Below are positions 16,527 through 25,383 of a stretch of 64,000 nucleotides of DNA, piece by piece. Below the pieces are notes generated by a model. The model was given only the letters and a program-made list of their open reading frames with translations. It ran no database searches and was not told the DNA's origin. Made by a program: the position numbers and the translations under genes. Where the stretch lies: contig NZ_KE383842.1 of the NCBI RefSeq assembly GCF_000422465.1, forward strand, positions 889,845 to 953,844, read 5' to 3'. How positions within the stretch are numbered: position 1 is the first letter of the stretch; each line of letters starts with the position of its first letter. This stretch comes from Paenibacillus harenae DSM 16969 (GTDB lineage: Bacteria > Bacillota > Bacilli > Paenibacillales > Paenibacillaceae).

Positions 16527-19022
16527 ATGGCTGAGCGACCACGCAGCAAGACTGCACCGAAAAAGAAGAAAAAAAGAAGATTGTCGGGACGCACTTGGTT
16601 CTATGGCTTGTTTTTTACGGCGGTCATCGCGATCATCTGCGGAATTATCGGGTATTTGCTAATTGTTCTGAATGGAGAGAGAATCCTGTCCGAAAATGCG
16701 AACAAGCTCGAATTCGGCGAAGCTTCGATCATTTACGATGCGGATAAGAATGAAATTGCAAGATTAATGGATTCGGAACAGAATCGCGAGCTGGCCGAAT
16801 TCTCCGAAATACCGGAGCAGATGCTCAACGCGATCGTCGCGACGGAAGATCAGCGCTTCTATCAGCACTCGGGCATCGACTTCTTCGCGATCGGCCGAGC
16901 CATTGTGAAGGACGTCATTGCCCGAAGCGCGGTGGAGGGCGGCAGCACAATTACGCAGCAGCTGGCGAAGAACGTATTCCTGACGGCGGACAAGACGTTT
17001 TTCCGGAAAGCGACCGAAGCGTCGATCGCCGTGGCGCTGGAGCATCAGAAGTCCAAGCCGGAAATATTGACGATGTATTTGAACCGGATATTCTTTGGCA
17101 AAAACATATACGGCGTGAAGCATGCCGCAAGCTATTATTTCGATGCAGAGCTGAAGGATCTCGAGCTCTGGCAGGTTGCGACGCTGGCGGCGATGCCGAA
17201 GGCACCGAACCGCTACAGCCCGATCAAGAATCCGGAAGATTCCATGAACCGCCGGGCGGTCGTATTAAAGCTCATGCACGAGCAAGGCTACATCACGGCT
17301 GAAGAGATGAAGCAGGCGAAGGCGGTCGTCTACGTGCCTCCGGCTCATCTGGAGCAAAATACCGGAGAACCTTACCCTGCCTTCGTCGACTATGTGGTCG
17401 AAGAAGCGATGGAAGTGACGAATCTCTCCGAGGAGGAACTGCGGATCGGCGGCTATCGGATCTATACGACGCTTAACCCGCAAGCTCAGAAGTCGATTGA
17501 GAAGCAATTCGACGATGACGATAATTTCGAGAAAAGCAAGGACGACCGCCAGGTTGAAGGGGCCATGGTCATTATTGACCATCGCGACGGCGCGATTAAA
17601 GGCTTGACCGGCGGCCGCGATTACGTGAAGAAAGGGTTGAACCGGGTAAATGTAACCCGTCAGCCGGGCTCATCCTTCAAGCCGATCGTCGCTTACGGGC
17701 CTGCGCTGGAGACAGGCGATTTTTACCCTTGGACCATTCTTGACAACGATCAAAAATGCTTCGGCGATTATTGTCCGTATGACCGCTGGGGAGCGACCTC
17801 CGTTTCGATGACGCAGGCGATCAAAGACTCGCGTAATCTTGCCGCCGTATGGATGCTTAACGAGATTGGTTTGAAACGCGGCAAAGCATTTGCGGAGAAG
17901 CTAGGTTTTACGATTAGCGAGAATGATTATAACCTGACGCTTGCGCTCGGTTCGAATGCAGCGACGCCGATGCAGATGGCGACTGCTTACAGCGTCTTCG
18001 CGAACGGCGGCAAGTCGGTTGATCCCCATTCGATCATAAAAATCGAAGGAAAAGACCGTGATCCGTATACGTACAAGGCGCCTGAATCCAAGCAACTGAT
18101 GTCGCCGGAGACGGCCTGGTATTTGACGGAAATGATGCAGACGGTTGTCCAGAAGGGCGGATCGGGCGCGAGAGCGGCTATCAATCGTCCGGTAGCGGGC
18201 AAAACGGGTACGACCCAATTCGGAACGCGGGGTTCCGGCGTTCGCGACGCATGGTTCGTCGGCTACACGCCGGAATGGACAGCTGCGGTCTGGATGGGCT
18301 ACGATAAGACGGACGAAAACCATGTGCTGGATAACGGCAGCGTGCAGTCTGCTGCTTTGTTCTCGAAGGTCATGCGGGATGCGATGAAGGGCGTACCGAA
18401 TGACAGCTTTAAAAAGCCGCAAGGGGTGAAGGAAAACAAGCCTCCCGCAACGGTCTCTAATTTCAACGCGGTCTATCTTCCGGAGGAAGCGAAAGTTCAG
18501 CTGTCTTGGGATCCGCTCACTGAAGGTGAAATCACGTACGAGGTACACAGGAAAGAAGCTTCGGAGCAGGAATTCGCCCTTTTTGTTGATTCTCTGAAGT
18601 CGACGGTGGATGACATGAGCGTCTTCCCGGGGATGACATACGAATATTATGTCGTAGCTTACGACGCCAAGAACAACCTGAGAAGCGAGCCGACTCCAAC
18701 GATTAAGGTTGAGATTCCGGCAGCGGAAATTGAAGTTCCCGAAATTCCGATGGAGCCTGATCCGAACCTTCCCGGTGAAGAGAACCCTGACGGGGAGCTT
18801 CCCGGCGGGGAGAATCCGGATCCTGGGAACGGCGGCGAGAATCTGCCTGATCCGGGCGGGACGCTCCCTCCGGAGCTGCCGGACGGCACGGATCCTGGTG
18901 ATGGCGGTCAGGGAACTCCTCCTCCCGATACAGGAACGAATGATGGGTCGGTTATCGGAAATGCCGGCGGTATAATAGGCAATGCTGACAATGGAGGCAA
19001 TACGCAAGGAACGGGTGGTTAG
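16527..19022 (+). CDS. Class A penicillin-binding protein (PBP1A family), bifunctional
   Basis: 831 residues. Polymerises and cross-links peptidoglycan outside the membrane. A lysine-rich cytoplasmic start, one membrane anchor at about 25-48, a GT51 glycosyltransferase domain with catalytic Glu107 in ATEDQRFYQHSG, then a transpeptidase with active Ser382 in SSFK, SRN in KDSRNLAA, and K559-T-G. After these comes a fibronectin type III-like segment (about 640-725) and a tail of about 100 residues rich in Pro, Gly, Glu and Asp. AGGAGGGG precedes the ATG. The next gene, a lipoprotein prolyl isomerase, begins 2 bases after the stop. Confidence 0.95.
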   Translation: MAERPRSKTAPKKKKKRRLSGRTWFYGLFFTAVIAIICGIIGYLLIVLNGERILSENANKLEFGEASIIYDADKNEIARLMDSEQNRELAEFSEIPEQMLNAIVATEDQRFYQHSGIDFFAIGRAIVKDVIARSAVEGGSTITQQLAKNVFLTADKTFFRKATEASIAVALEHQKSKPEILTMYLNRIFFGKNIYGVKHAASYYFDAELKDLELWQVATLAAMPKAPNRYSPIKNPEDSMNRRAVVLKLMHEQGYITAEEMKQAKAVVYVPPAHLEQNTGEPYPAFVDYVVEEAMEVTNLSEEELRIGGYRIYTTLNPQAQKSIEKQFDDDDNFEKSKDDRQVEGAMVIIDHRDGAIKGLTGGRDYVKKGLNRVNVTRQPGSSFKPIVAYGPALETGDFYPWTILDNDQKCFGDYCPYDRWGATSVSMTQAIKDSRNLAAVWMLNEIGLKRGKAFAEKLGFTISENDYNLTLALGSNAATPMQMATAYSVFANGGKSVDPHSIIKIEGKDRDPYTYKAPESKQLMSPETAWYLTEMMQTVVQKGGSGARAAINRPVAGKTGTTQFGTRGSGVRDAWFVGYTPEWTAAVWMGYDKTDENHVLDNGSVQSAALFSKVMRDAMKGVPNDSFKKPQGVKENKPPATVSNFNAVYLPEEAKVQLSWDPLTEGEITYEVHRKEASEQEFALFVDSLKSTVDDMSVFPGMTYEYYVVAYDAKNNLRSEPTPTIKVEIPAAEIEVPEIPMEPDPNLPGEENPDGELPGGENPDPGNGGENLPDPGGTLPPELPDGTDPGDGGQGTPPPDTGTNDGSVIGNAGGIIGNADNGGNTQGTGG

Positions 19023-19024
19023 TC

Positions 19025-19672
19025 ATGACGTTAAGCAATCAAGCGATATTCCGGTTGATAGCGGCAGCTGCGGCAATTGCGCTGCTGCTTGCCGGATGCG
19101 GCGGCAAGAATGACGGCTTGAAGCAGAGCGGCGACGCAGGCTCAGCCGTCAAAACATTGAGCTGGAGCAAGATGCCGGAGATGACGATTGACCTCAACAA
19201 GACATACAAGGCAAGGTTTCAGACGAGCAAAGGCGAATTCACGGTGCGCTTATATGCGGACGAGGCGCCGGTAACGGTGAATAATTTTGTTTTTCTCGCA
19301 CGCGAGGGCTTCTATGATGGTTTAACCTTTCACAGCATTATCGAATCCTTCATGATTCAATCCGGCGATCCGAAAGGAAACGGGACGGGCACCCCGGGAT
19401 ATTCCATACCGGACGAGCTGGATACGGATCTGAAGTTTGAAGAAGGCATTGTTGCGATGGCGAATCTCAGCAGGCCGAATTCCGGCGGAAGCCAATTCTT
19501 TATTTGTACGGGCCCTGATGCTGCTAACTTGAACCGGGAACCGAATTATACGATTTTCGGCAAAGTGGAAAGCGGGATGAACGTTGTGCGGGAGATCGCC
19601 CAAACGCCTGTCAAAAACAACATGCCAACCGAAAAGATCATCATTGATTCGATCCACATTGAAGAAAGTTAA
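19025..19672 (+). CDS. Cyclophilin-type peptidyl-prolyl isomerase lipoprotein
   Basis: 215 residues. Signal peptide with lipobox LLAGC (Cys25) shows an extracytoplasmic lipid-anchored protein. The rest is a cyclophilin domain: FTVRLYADEAPVTVNNFV, FHSIIESFMIQSGDPKGNGTG (cited in part: FMIQSGDPKGNGTG) and NSGGSQFFICTG with the usual Gln-Phe-Phe. It probably assists folding of exported proteins. It follows the PBP gene by 2 bases and ends at a strong terminator, so the two are one transcript. Confidence 0.93.
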   Translation: MTLSNQAIFRLIAAAAAIALLLAGCGGKNDGLKQSGDAGSAVKTLSWSKMPEMTIDLNKTYKARFQTSKGEFTVRLYADEAPVTVNNFVFLAREGFYDGLTFHSIIESFMIQSGDPKGNGTGTPGYSIPDELDTDLKFEEGIVAMANLSRPNSGGSQFFICTGPDAANLNREPNYTIFGKVESGMNVVREIAQTPVKNNMPTEKIIIDSIHIEES

Positions 19673-19680
19673 CGACAAAT

Positions 19681-19707
19681 CGCCACCCGGCCGGGTGGCG
19701 ATTTTTT
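19681..19707 (+). terminator. Intrinsic terminator after the PBP-isomerase operon
   Basis: CGCCACCCGG (19681-19690) pairs perfectly with CCGGGTGGCG (19691-19700), then A and seven T. Confidence 0.9.
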
Positions 19708-19896
19708 TAATTGCAGCGGGCAGCTTGGTTTATTTTATCTGTCGGGTGGAGATGGACGTAAAGATATGGTAATCTTTTTTTATAGGATGTTGTCAATCGT
19801 CGTTTTTCACTGGGTAAAGTTTGTTTGAACTTACAAAGAGTAGCAGTCGCAAATTGCTGCGGGCTTTTCCAAAATGAACGGAAAGGTACGTTCCGT

Positions 19897-20454
19897 ATGA
19901 AGAGAAAATTTTCAGATCGCGCCAACTGGCGGCGTATATTGCGCAAGAGCTATTCTTGCCTGGCGCTCGACGGTGAGGAATTCAAAGGTCTTGTTACGTT
20001 TTACCGGATACACGAATTGCGGGAACCGCTATGGAAAGAATACAACGGCCGACGCCTATGCCTGGCTGACCGCGGTTATTTATGGATGCAGCATTTTCCG
20101 AAGGGCGAGCATTTTGTCGTTACAACGATGTTCGATGATAAGGGACGCGTTGTGCAGTGGTATATCGATGTGTGCAAGACGCAGGGCTTAACGGATCAGC
20201 AGGTGCCTTGGTTCGATGATCTTTATTTGGACGTCGTCGTCCTTCCGAGCGGAGAAGTATTTCTGATGGACGAGGATGAGCTGGAGGAAGCATTGCGCCA
20301 AGGGGACGTAAACGGCAAGGATGTGGCTCTAGCCCGCAAAACGGCCGGCAGATTGCTTTCAAGCATCCGCAACGGCCGCTTTCGTTATTTTACGCTTAGC
20401 CTTAAGCATAGGAAGAGCTTGCTCGAAAAAACAGGGGAGCTAAGCGAGTCATGA
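19897..20454 (+). CDS. DUF402 protein, probable nucleoside tri-/diphosphatase (Ntdp/YgaC-like)
   Basis: 185 residues from ATG 19897 (MKRKFSDRANWRRIL). The DUF402 fold is shown by DRGYLWMQHFPKGEHFVVT, WYIDVCKTQGL, PWFDDLYLDVVVLPSGEVFLMDEDEL (cited: DLYLDVVVLPSGEVFLMDED). Acidic residues in those strands are expected metal ligands in the nucleoside di/triphosphatase family typified by staphylococcal Ntdp; the activity here is inferred. An upstream in-frame TTG at 19825 would add 24 residues unlike the family. The stop overlaps the next ATG (ATGA). Confidence 0.85.
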   Translation: MKRKFSDRANWRRILRKSYSCLALDGEEFKGLVTFYRIHELREPLWKEYNGRRLCLADRGYLWMQHFPKGEHFVVTTMFDDKGRVVQWYIDVCKTQGLTDQQVPWFDDLYLDVVVLPSGEVFLMDEDELEEALRQGDVNGKDVALARKTAGRLLSSIRNGRFRYFTLSLKHRKSLLEKTGELSES

Positions 20455-21116
20455 CGGCAGCCGTAAGCCGCAGGAGCAGACCGGGCAAACGTGCGAAAAA
20501 AAAACGTTCGCGGCTGCTCCTTTTTCGTGCTGCCGCTTGGATGATCTGTGCAGGTCTTTTCTGGTGCGGCTATTTATTGTGGCTGATTAACGGGTACCCC
20601 GCGGATAAACAGATTGCCAAGGCCGAGGCGGGCATCGTGCTTGGCGCAGCGCTTTGGAATGACGTGCCAAGCCCCGCTCTTAAGGAACGTCTCGATTATG
20701 CGGCTAAGCTGTATAAGGACGGAATTGTGGACAAGCTTATTTTGTCGGGGGGGCTGGACCTGAACGGGGCGACGAAAACCGAAGCGGAGGGTATGCGCGA
20801 TTATCTGACCGCAAAAGGTATATCTGCTGACAAGCTGTTACTAGAGAAAGAAGCAACCAGCACCTATGAAAATTTATTGTTCAGCAAAGCGGTGGCTGAA
20901 GCGAACGGAATAACAAGGTCGGTCATCATCACGCATGATTACCATGCGGCAAGAGCGAAGGAAGTGGCGAAAAAGCTTCATTACAAGCACTTTCAAGTGG
21001 CAGCCACAAAATCCGAGGTATTGAATCCCGTTCTGAATGAAACCCGGGAAGTGCTTGCCTACACGAAATGGAAGCTGGACTCCTTGCTTATCACGCTCGG
21101 AATAAGGTCCTCCTAA
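20451..21116 (+). CDS. YdcF/SanA family (DUF218) membrane-anchored protein
   Basis: 221 residues. A very basic N-terminus (RRSRPGKRAKKKRSR) precedes one membrane segment at about 25-45, so the DUF218 domain is outside the membrane. Domain marks: AGIVLGAALWNDVPSPALKERL (cited: GIVLGAALWNDVPSPALKER), KLILSGG, TYENLLFSKAVAE and VIITHDYHAARA. Members are linked to envelope integrity in some bacteria but the reaction is not established. Overlaps the DUF402 gene by 4 bases. Confidence 0.85.
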   Translation: MTAAVSRRSRPGKRAKKKRSRLLLFRAAAWMICAGLFWCGYLLWLINGYPADKQIAKAEAGIVLGAALWNDVPSPALKERLDYAAKLYKDGIVDKLILSGGLDLNGATKTEAEGMRDYLTAKGISADKLLLEKEATSTYENLLFSKAVAEANGITRSVIITHDYHAARAKEVAKKLHYKHFQVAATKSEVLNPVLNETREVLAYTKWKLDSLLITLGIRSS

Positions 21117-21209
21117 TCGATGCTGTGAATCTGCTAATATGCGGCTGCAAGCTAGAATAAACTTGTAGTGCGGTCAGCCCGCCATAGCTTTCGATGCAAA
21201 GGATAGGTG

Positions 21210-22205
21210 ATGCGACTTATGAGTGGACACATCATATCAGGGCCCGGAAATGGATCCGCAAGACCTTCCCGCCAAATTAACGTAGTGCTTAGAAGCCAGG
21301 ATACATTCTCTACGGGCGCTTCTGCCCATGCCTTGGAATCCGAATCGCTTCCGACGGTCAAGCCGCTGCCCAGCATGGACCAGTATGCCGATATTCAGAA
21401 AGAGCTGGAGCCGATGATCGGCATGGACAATGTCAAATCGCTCGTATATGAAATTTATGCATTGCTATATATTAGCCGGATGCGGTCGGAAGCCGGATTA
21501 TCCGGGGGCTCCCAGGTTTATCATATGATATTTAAAGGAAACCCGGGTACGGGCAAGACGACGATCGCCCGCATCGTGGCGAAGCTGTTTCAGAAGATGG
21601 GCGTTCTGACGAAAGGGCATTTGATCGAAGTCGAACGCGCCGATCTTGTTGGGGAGTATATCGGCCATACCGCGCAGAAGACGCGTGATCTCGTGCGCAA
21701 AGCGATCGGCGGCGTGCTGTTCGTGGATGAAGCTTACAGCCTTGCGCGGGGCGGGGAGAAGGATTTCGGAAAGGAAGCGATCGACACCCTCGTGAAGGCG
21801 ATGGAGGATCATCGCAATCAATTCGTGCTGATCTTGGCCGGCTATCCCGCGGAGATTGAAGATTTTCTGCTCACGAATCCGGGTCTGCCTTCACGGTTTC
21901 CGATACAGATTGAATTCCCGGACTACTCGGTCGATCAATTAATCCAAATCAGCGAACTGATGGCGAAGGATCGCGATTATATTTTGCAGCCGCAGACCAT
22001 ATTTAAATTAAGGCAGCATTTGATGCAGGAGAAACAAAGCTCGATGTTCTCGTTCAGCAATGCGAGGTACGTCAGAAATTCGATTGAGAAAGCGATCCGG
22101 TATCAAGCTGTCCGCCTGCTCAGCCAGTACGCGAATTCCGTTCCTCCGAAGCAGGAGCTGATGCTTATCCGGCCGGAGGATCTGAAATGGGAGAACAGGC
22201 CGTAA
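21210..22205 (+). CDS. spoVK: Stage V sporulation protein K, AAA+ ATPase
   Basis: 331 residues. After about 55 variable residues comes an AAA+ module of the CbxX/CfxQ type: GMDNVKSLVYEIYAL, Walker A FKGNPGTGKTT, the loop GEYIGHTAQKTRDL, Walker B GVLFVDEAYSLARGG and the arginine-bearing SRFPIQIEFPDY. In B. subtilis spoVK is a mother-cell gene needed for spore maturation. The following genes hflX, ynbB, glnR, glnA repeat the Bacillus order, which supports orthology. I favour ATG 21210, 7 bases after AAAGG; a GTG at 21207 is possible. Confidence 0.92.
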   Translation: MRLMSGHIISGPGNGSARPSRQINVVLRSQDTFSTGASAHALESESLPTVKPLPSMDQYADIQKELEPMIGMDNVKSLVYEIYALLYISRMRSEAGLSGGSQVYHMIFKGNPGTGKTTIARIVAKLFQKMGVLTKGHLIEVERADLVGEYIGHTAQKTRDLVRKAIGGVLFVDEAYSLARGGEKDFGKEAIDTLVKAMEDHRNQFVLILAGYPAEIEDFLLTNPGLPSRFPIQIEFPDYSVDQLIQISELMAKDRDYILQPQTIFKLRQHLMQEKQSSMFSFSNARYVRNSIEKAIRYQAVRLLSQYANSVPPKQELMLIRPEDLKWENRP

Positions 22206-22235
22206 TAAGAGGCCGTCTATCAAAAGGAGCATGTC

Positions 22236-23525
22236 ATGAGCGAAAAAACATACGATACGAATACGAATATGTCCGAAAAAGCGATATTGATCAGCCTAGT
22301 GACAGCAGGCGATAAGAGAAAGGGCGGAGATCCCGAGCATTCCCTGCAGGAGCTTGTTCAGCTGACGGAAACGGCCGGCGTCGCAGTACTGACGACGATG
22401 ACGCAGAATAAAGAATCGGTCGATTCGAAGTGGTTCATCGGCAAAGGAAAAGTGCAGGAAGTGAAGGCGCTCGCGGATGAGCTTGGCGCAACGACGGCCA
22501 TTTTTGACCAGGAGCTTTCCGGCGCGCAGGTGCGGAATTTGGAAGAGGCGCTGGATCTGAAGATCGTGGATCGCACGCAGCTGATTCTTGATATTTTTGC
22601 CGGACGGGCAAAAACCCGCGAAGGCATCATTCAGGTTGAGCTTGCCCAGCTTAGCTATTTGCTCCCCCGTTTATCGGGTCATGGCAAAAACCTGTCCCGT
22701 CTCGGCGGCGGCATCGGGACCCGCGGACCGGGTGAATCGAAGCTCGAGATGGATCGGCGCCATATCCGGAACCGGATTACCGATCTGAAAGCCATGCTGG
22801 AGGAAGTCGTCCGGCATCGCAAGCTGCACCGGGAGCGCCGCAAGAAATCCGGCGTTGTGCAGGTCGCGTTGGTAGGGTACACGAATGCCGGGAAATCGAC
22901 GCTGCTTCGCGAGCTTACGCAGGCGGACGTTTATGTCGAAAATCAGCTGTTCGCTACGCTTGATCCGACTTCGCGCATTCTTGAGCTTCCGAACGGCCGC
23001 GAGGTGGTGCTGACCGATACGGTAGGATTTATCCAAAATCTGCCTCATGATCTCGTCGCCGCATTCCGGGCAACGCTCGAGGAGGTAAACGAAGCGGATC
23101 TCGTGCTTCACGTCATTGACAGCAGCTCGCCTATGCGGGACGAGCAAATCGCGGTCGTAAATAAAATTTTAGGAGAGTTAGGCGCTTCCGGCAAGCCGTA
23201 TGTCATGGTCTATAACAAGAAGGATTTGTGCTCCGTAAACGGAACATTATCCGATCTGCCGATTACAGGAGGAGACAATCTTGTTATCAGCGCCTATGAA
23301 CCGGGAGATCTTGATCTTCTGCGTATGACCATTCAAGAGAAGATAAGCGGAGATACGCTGACGTTCGCCGTTCCGGCGGAGCGGGGGGATTTGATTGCTT
23401 TGGCCTACAGGAGCGGAGAAGTGCTGCAGCAGGAGGTCAACGAGGATTTGCTGAAGCTGACGGTGCAAGTAAGCAAACAGCAATACGAGCAGCACGGTCA
23501 TCTTTTGCAGCCTTATCGCGAGTAA
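22236..23525 (+). CDS. hflX: Ribosome-associated GTPase HflX
   Basis: 429 residues. An N-terminal HflX domain with GKGKVQEVK and FDQELSGAQVRNLEE leads into the glycine-rich RLGGGIGTRGPGESKLE, then the GTPase domain: G1 GYTNAGKSTLL, G2/G3 with DPTSR and DTVGFIQNLP, G4 NKKD. HflX binds 50S subunits and splits stalled ribosomes under stress. About 60 C-terminal residues form the usual short tail. AAAGGAG precedes the ATG by a short gap. Confidence 0.95.
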   Translation: MSEKTYDTNTNMSEKAILISLVTAGDKRKGGDPEHSLQELVQLTETAGVAVLTTMTQNKESVDSKWFIGKGKVQEVKALADELGATTAIFDQELSGAQVRNLEEALDLKIVDRTQLILDIFAGRAKTREGIIQVELAQLSYLLPRLSGHGKNLSRLGGGIGTRGPGESKLEMDRRHIRNRITDLKAMLEEVVRHRKLHRERRKKSGVVQVALVGYTNAGKSTLLRELTQADVYVENQLFATLDPTSRILELPNGREVVLTDTVGFIQNLPHDLVAAFRATLEEVNEADLVLHVIDSSSPMRDEQIAVVNKILGELGASGKPYVMVYNKKDLCSVNGTLSDLPITGGDNLVISAYEPGDLDLLRMTIQEKISGDTLTFAVPAERGDLIALAYRSGEVLQQEVNEDLLKLTVQVSKQQYEQHGHLLQPYRE

Positions 23526-23569
23526 ATATTTCAAATGATTTAGAACGATTTTAGGGAGAAGATATCGGA

Positions 23570-24862
23570 ATGAATGAGCAGCAAGAAAAGCAGCAGGTAT
23601 GGTTACGTTTGGAGATGCTGGCCGAGGAAGCGGAACAGAAGACCAGTCAGGCGTTCCGGCGCGCGGATCAGATAGCGGAACGCAATCAGTGGAAAGTGAT
23701 TGAAGCGTTTAAGCGACATAAAGTGAGCGATTTTCATTTTAACGGCTCAACGGGTTACGGTTATAACGACCGCGGACGCGAAATTCTTGATCTCGTATAC
23801 GCGGATGTAATGGGGGCGGAGGCGGCGATCGTAAGACCGCATTTCGTCTCCGGCACTCATACGATCAGCTGCGCTCTGTTCGGCGTTCTGCGCCCGGGAG
23901 ACGAGCTACTGTATGTGACAGGCAAGCCATACGATACGCTGCACAAAGTGATTGGAAAGCCGGGAGACGGGAAGGGGTCGCTGCAGGATTGGGGCGTGAC
24001 ATATGCCGAGGTTCCGCTCCTGGAAGACGGCGGCTTGGATTGGGTCCGCATCGAGCGGGCGATTACGCCGAAGACGAAAGTGATCGGCATCCAGCGATCG
24101 CGCGGCTATGATTGGCGCGCTTCATTTCCTGTGGCTGAAATTGAAGCTATCGTGAAGAGAGTCAAAGCTATAAAACCGGATGTGCTCGTATTCGTCGATA
24201 ATTGCTATGGGGAGTTTACGGAGCCGCTGGAGCCGACGCAGGCCGGCGTCGATCTGATGGCAGGATCCCTCATTAAAAATCCCGGAGGAGGATTGGCCGA
24301 AACCGGAGGATATATTGCAGGGACAGCCTCAGCGGTTGAAGCTGCGGCTTACCGGCTGACAGCCCCCGGTATCGGCGGCGAGGTGGGGGCTATGCTAGGT
24401 ACGATGCGAGCGATGTTCCAGGGCTTGTTTCTGGCTCCGCACTTTGTCGGACAAGCGGTTAAAGGAAGCGTTCTGGCTGCCGCGATGTTCGAGGAGCTTG
24501 GCTTTGAGACAAAGCCAAGCTGGGATGAGCCGCGCACCGATCTGATTCAGGCGGTCCGCTTCGGACAAGCCGAGCATCTCATCGCCTTCGTGCAGGGCAT
24601 TCAGCAGGCGGCGGCCGTGGATTCGCATGTTGTTCCCGAGCCTTGGGATATGCCCGGCTATGAGAATCCGGTCATCATGGCGGCCGGCACTTTCATCCAA
24701 GGCGGCAGCCTGGAGCTATCGGCGGACGCGCCGATTCGGGAACCTTTCATTGCGTACATGCAAGGCGGGCTGACATACGCTCATGCGAAATATGGTGTTC
24801 TGACGGCGTTATATCGACTTGTGAACAGCGGATTAATTGTGATTAAACCTCACATAACTTGA
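23570..24862 (+). CDS. ynbB: PLP-dependent enzyme, aluminium-resistance / methionine gamma-lyase-like family
   Basis: 430 residues, cystathionine beta-lyase fold. FNGSTGYGYNDRGREILD and RPHFVSGTHTIS near the N-terminus, VFVDNCYGEF with the PLP-binding Asp, and LIKNPGGGLAETGGYIAG with the Schiff-base Lys are visible. The family is annotated both as aluminium resistance protein and as methionine gamma-lyase family; its true substrate is unclear. It sits between hflX and glnR as in Bacillus. Its last 24 coding bases contain a GlnR operator and its stop overlaps the -35 box of the glnR promoter. Confidence 0.88.
   Translation: MNEQQEKQQVWLRLEMLAEEAEQKTSQAFRRADQIAERNQWKVIEAFKRHKVSDFHFNGSTGYGYNDRGREILDLVYADVMGAEAAIVRPHFVSGTHTISCALFGVLRPGDELLYVTGKPYDTLHKVIGKPGDGKGSLQDWGVTYAEVPLLEDGGLDWVRIERAITPKTKVIGIQRSRGYDWRASFPVAEIEAIVKRVKAIKPDVLVFVDNCYGEFTEPLEPTQAGVDLMAGSLIKNPGGGLAETGGYIAGTASAVEAAAYRLTAPGIGGEVGAMLGTMRAMFQGLFLAPHFVGQAVKGSVLAAAMFEELGFETKPSWDEPRTDLIQAVRFGQAEHLIAFVQGIQQAAAVDSHVVPEPWDMPGYENPVIMAAGTFIQGGSLELSADAPIREPFIAYMQGGLTYAHAKYGVLTALYRLVNSGLIVIKPHIT
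24838..24854 (+). promoter_or_regulatory. GlnR/TnrA operator
   Basis: TGTGA-N7-TCACA fits the GlnR/TnrA consensus TGTNA-N7-TNACA at every fixed base. It ends 4 bases before the -35 hexamer of the glnR promoter, as expected for autorepression of glnRA. I looked for a second operator nearby and did not find a convincing one. Confidence 0.85.
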
Positions 24863-24886
24863 CACATTTACGGTATAACGTATAGA
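24859..24886 (+). promoter_or_regulatory. Sigma-A promoter of glnR-glnA
   Basis: TTGACA at 24859-24864, 16-base spacer, TATAGA at 24881-24886. The -35 hexamer overlaps the ynbB stop codon. Confidence 0.75.
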
Positions 24887-24924
24887 ATGAACATATAAAT
24901 GAGCGACTGGAAGGTTGATGCGAC

Positions 24925-25335
24925 ATGGCTGATGAAATTCGCAGAAATATGGCCTTATTTCCGATCGGCATCGTAATGAAGCTGACGGATCTGACGGCGA
25001 GACAAATCCGTTACTACGAGCAGCATGAGTTGATTGTGCCCGCAAGGACGGCTGGGAACCAGCGGTTATTTTCGTTCAACGACGTGGAGAGGCTGCTGGA
25101 GATTAAATCTTTAATCGAGAAGGGCGTTAACATTGCGGGCATCAAGCAGGTCATGAATCCGGTTTCGAAGGAATCCGAGGAAGCAACGATCGTCAGCGAG
25201 CAGTCCGAAGTGAAGCGCAGAGAGCTTTCGGACCAACAGCTTCACCGCATGCTGAAGCAGCAGCTGCTCGAGAAAAGGCCGGGCCAAGCTTCGCTTATTC
25301 AAGGCCAGCTTACCCGTTTCTTAAATAAGCGTTAA
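24925..25335 (+). CDS. glnR: Nitrogen-control repressor GlnR (MerR family)
   Basis: 136 residues. A MerR-type winged helix at about 14-80 (PIGIVMKLTDLTARQIRYYE, then NQRLFSFNDVERLLEIKSL) and a C-terminal tail of about 50 residues, which in GlnR senses feedback-inhibited glutamine synthetase. The gene lies 48 bases before glnA and behind a perfect GlnR operator, so it likely represses its own operon when glutamine is plentiful. Confidence 0.95.
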   Translation: MADEIRRNMALFPIGIVMKLTDLTARQIRYYEQHELIVPARTAGNQRLFSFNDVERLLEIKSLIEKGVNIAGIKQVMNPVSKESEEATIVSEQSEVKRRELSDQQLHRMLKQQLLEKRPGQASLIQGQLTRFLNKR

Positions 25336-25383
25336 GAGACATTCTACATTAACAATTGATTTGCAAACAAAGGAGATGATTCT

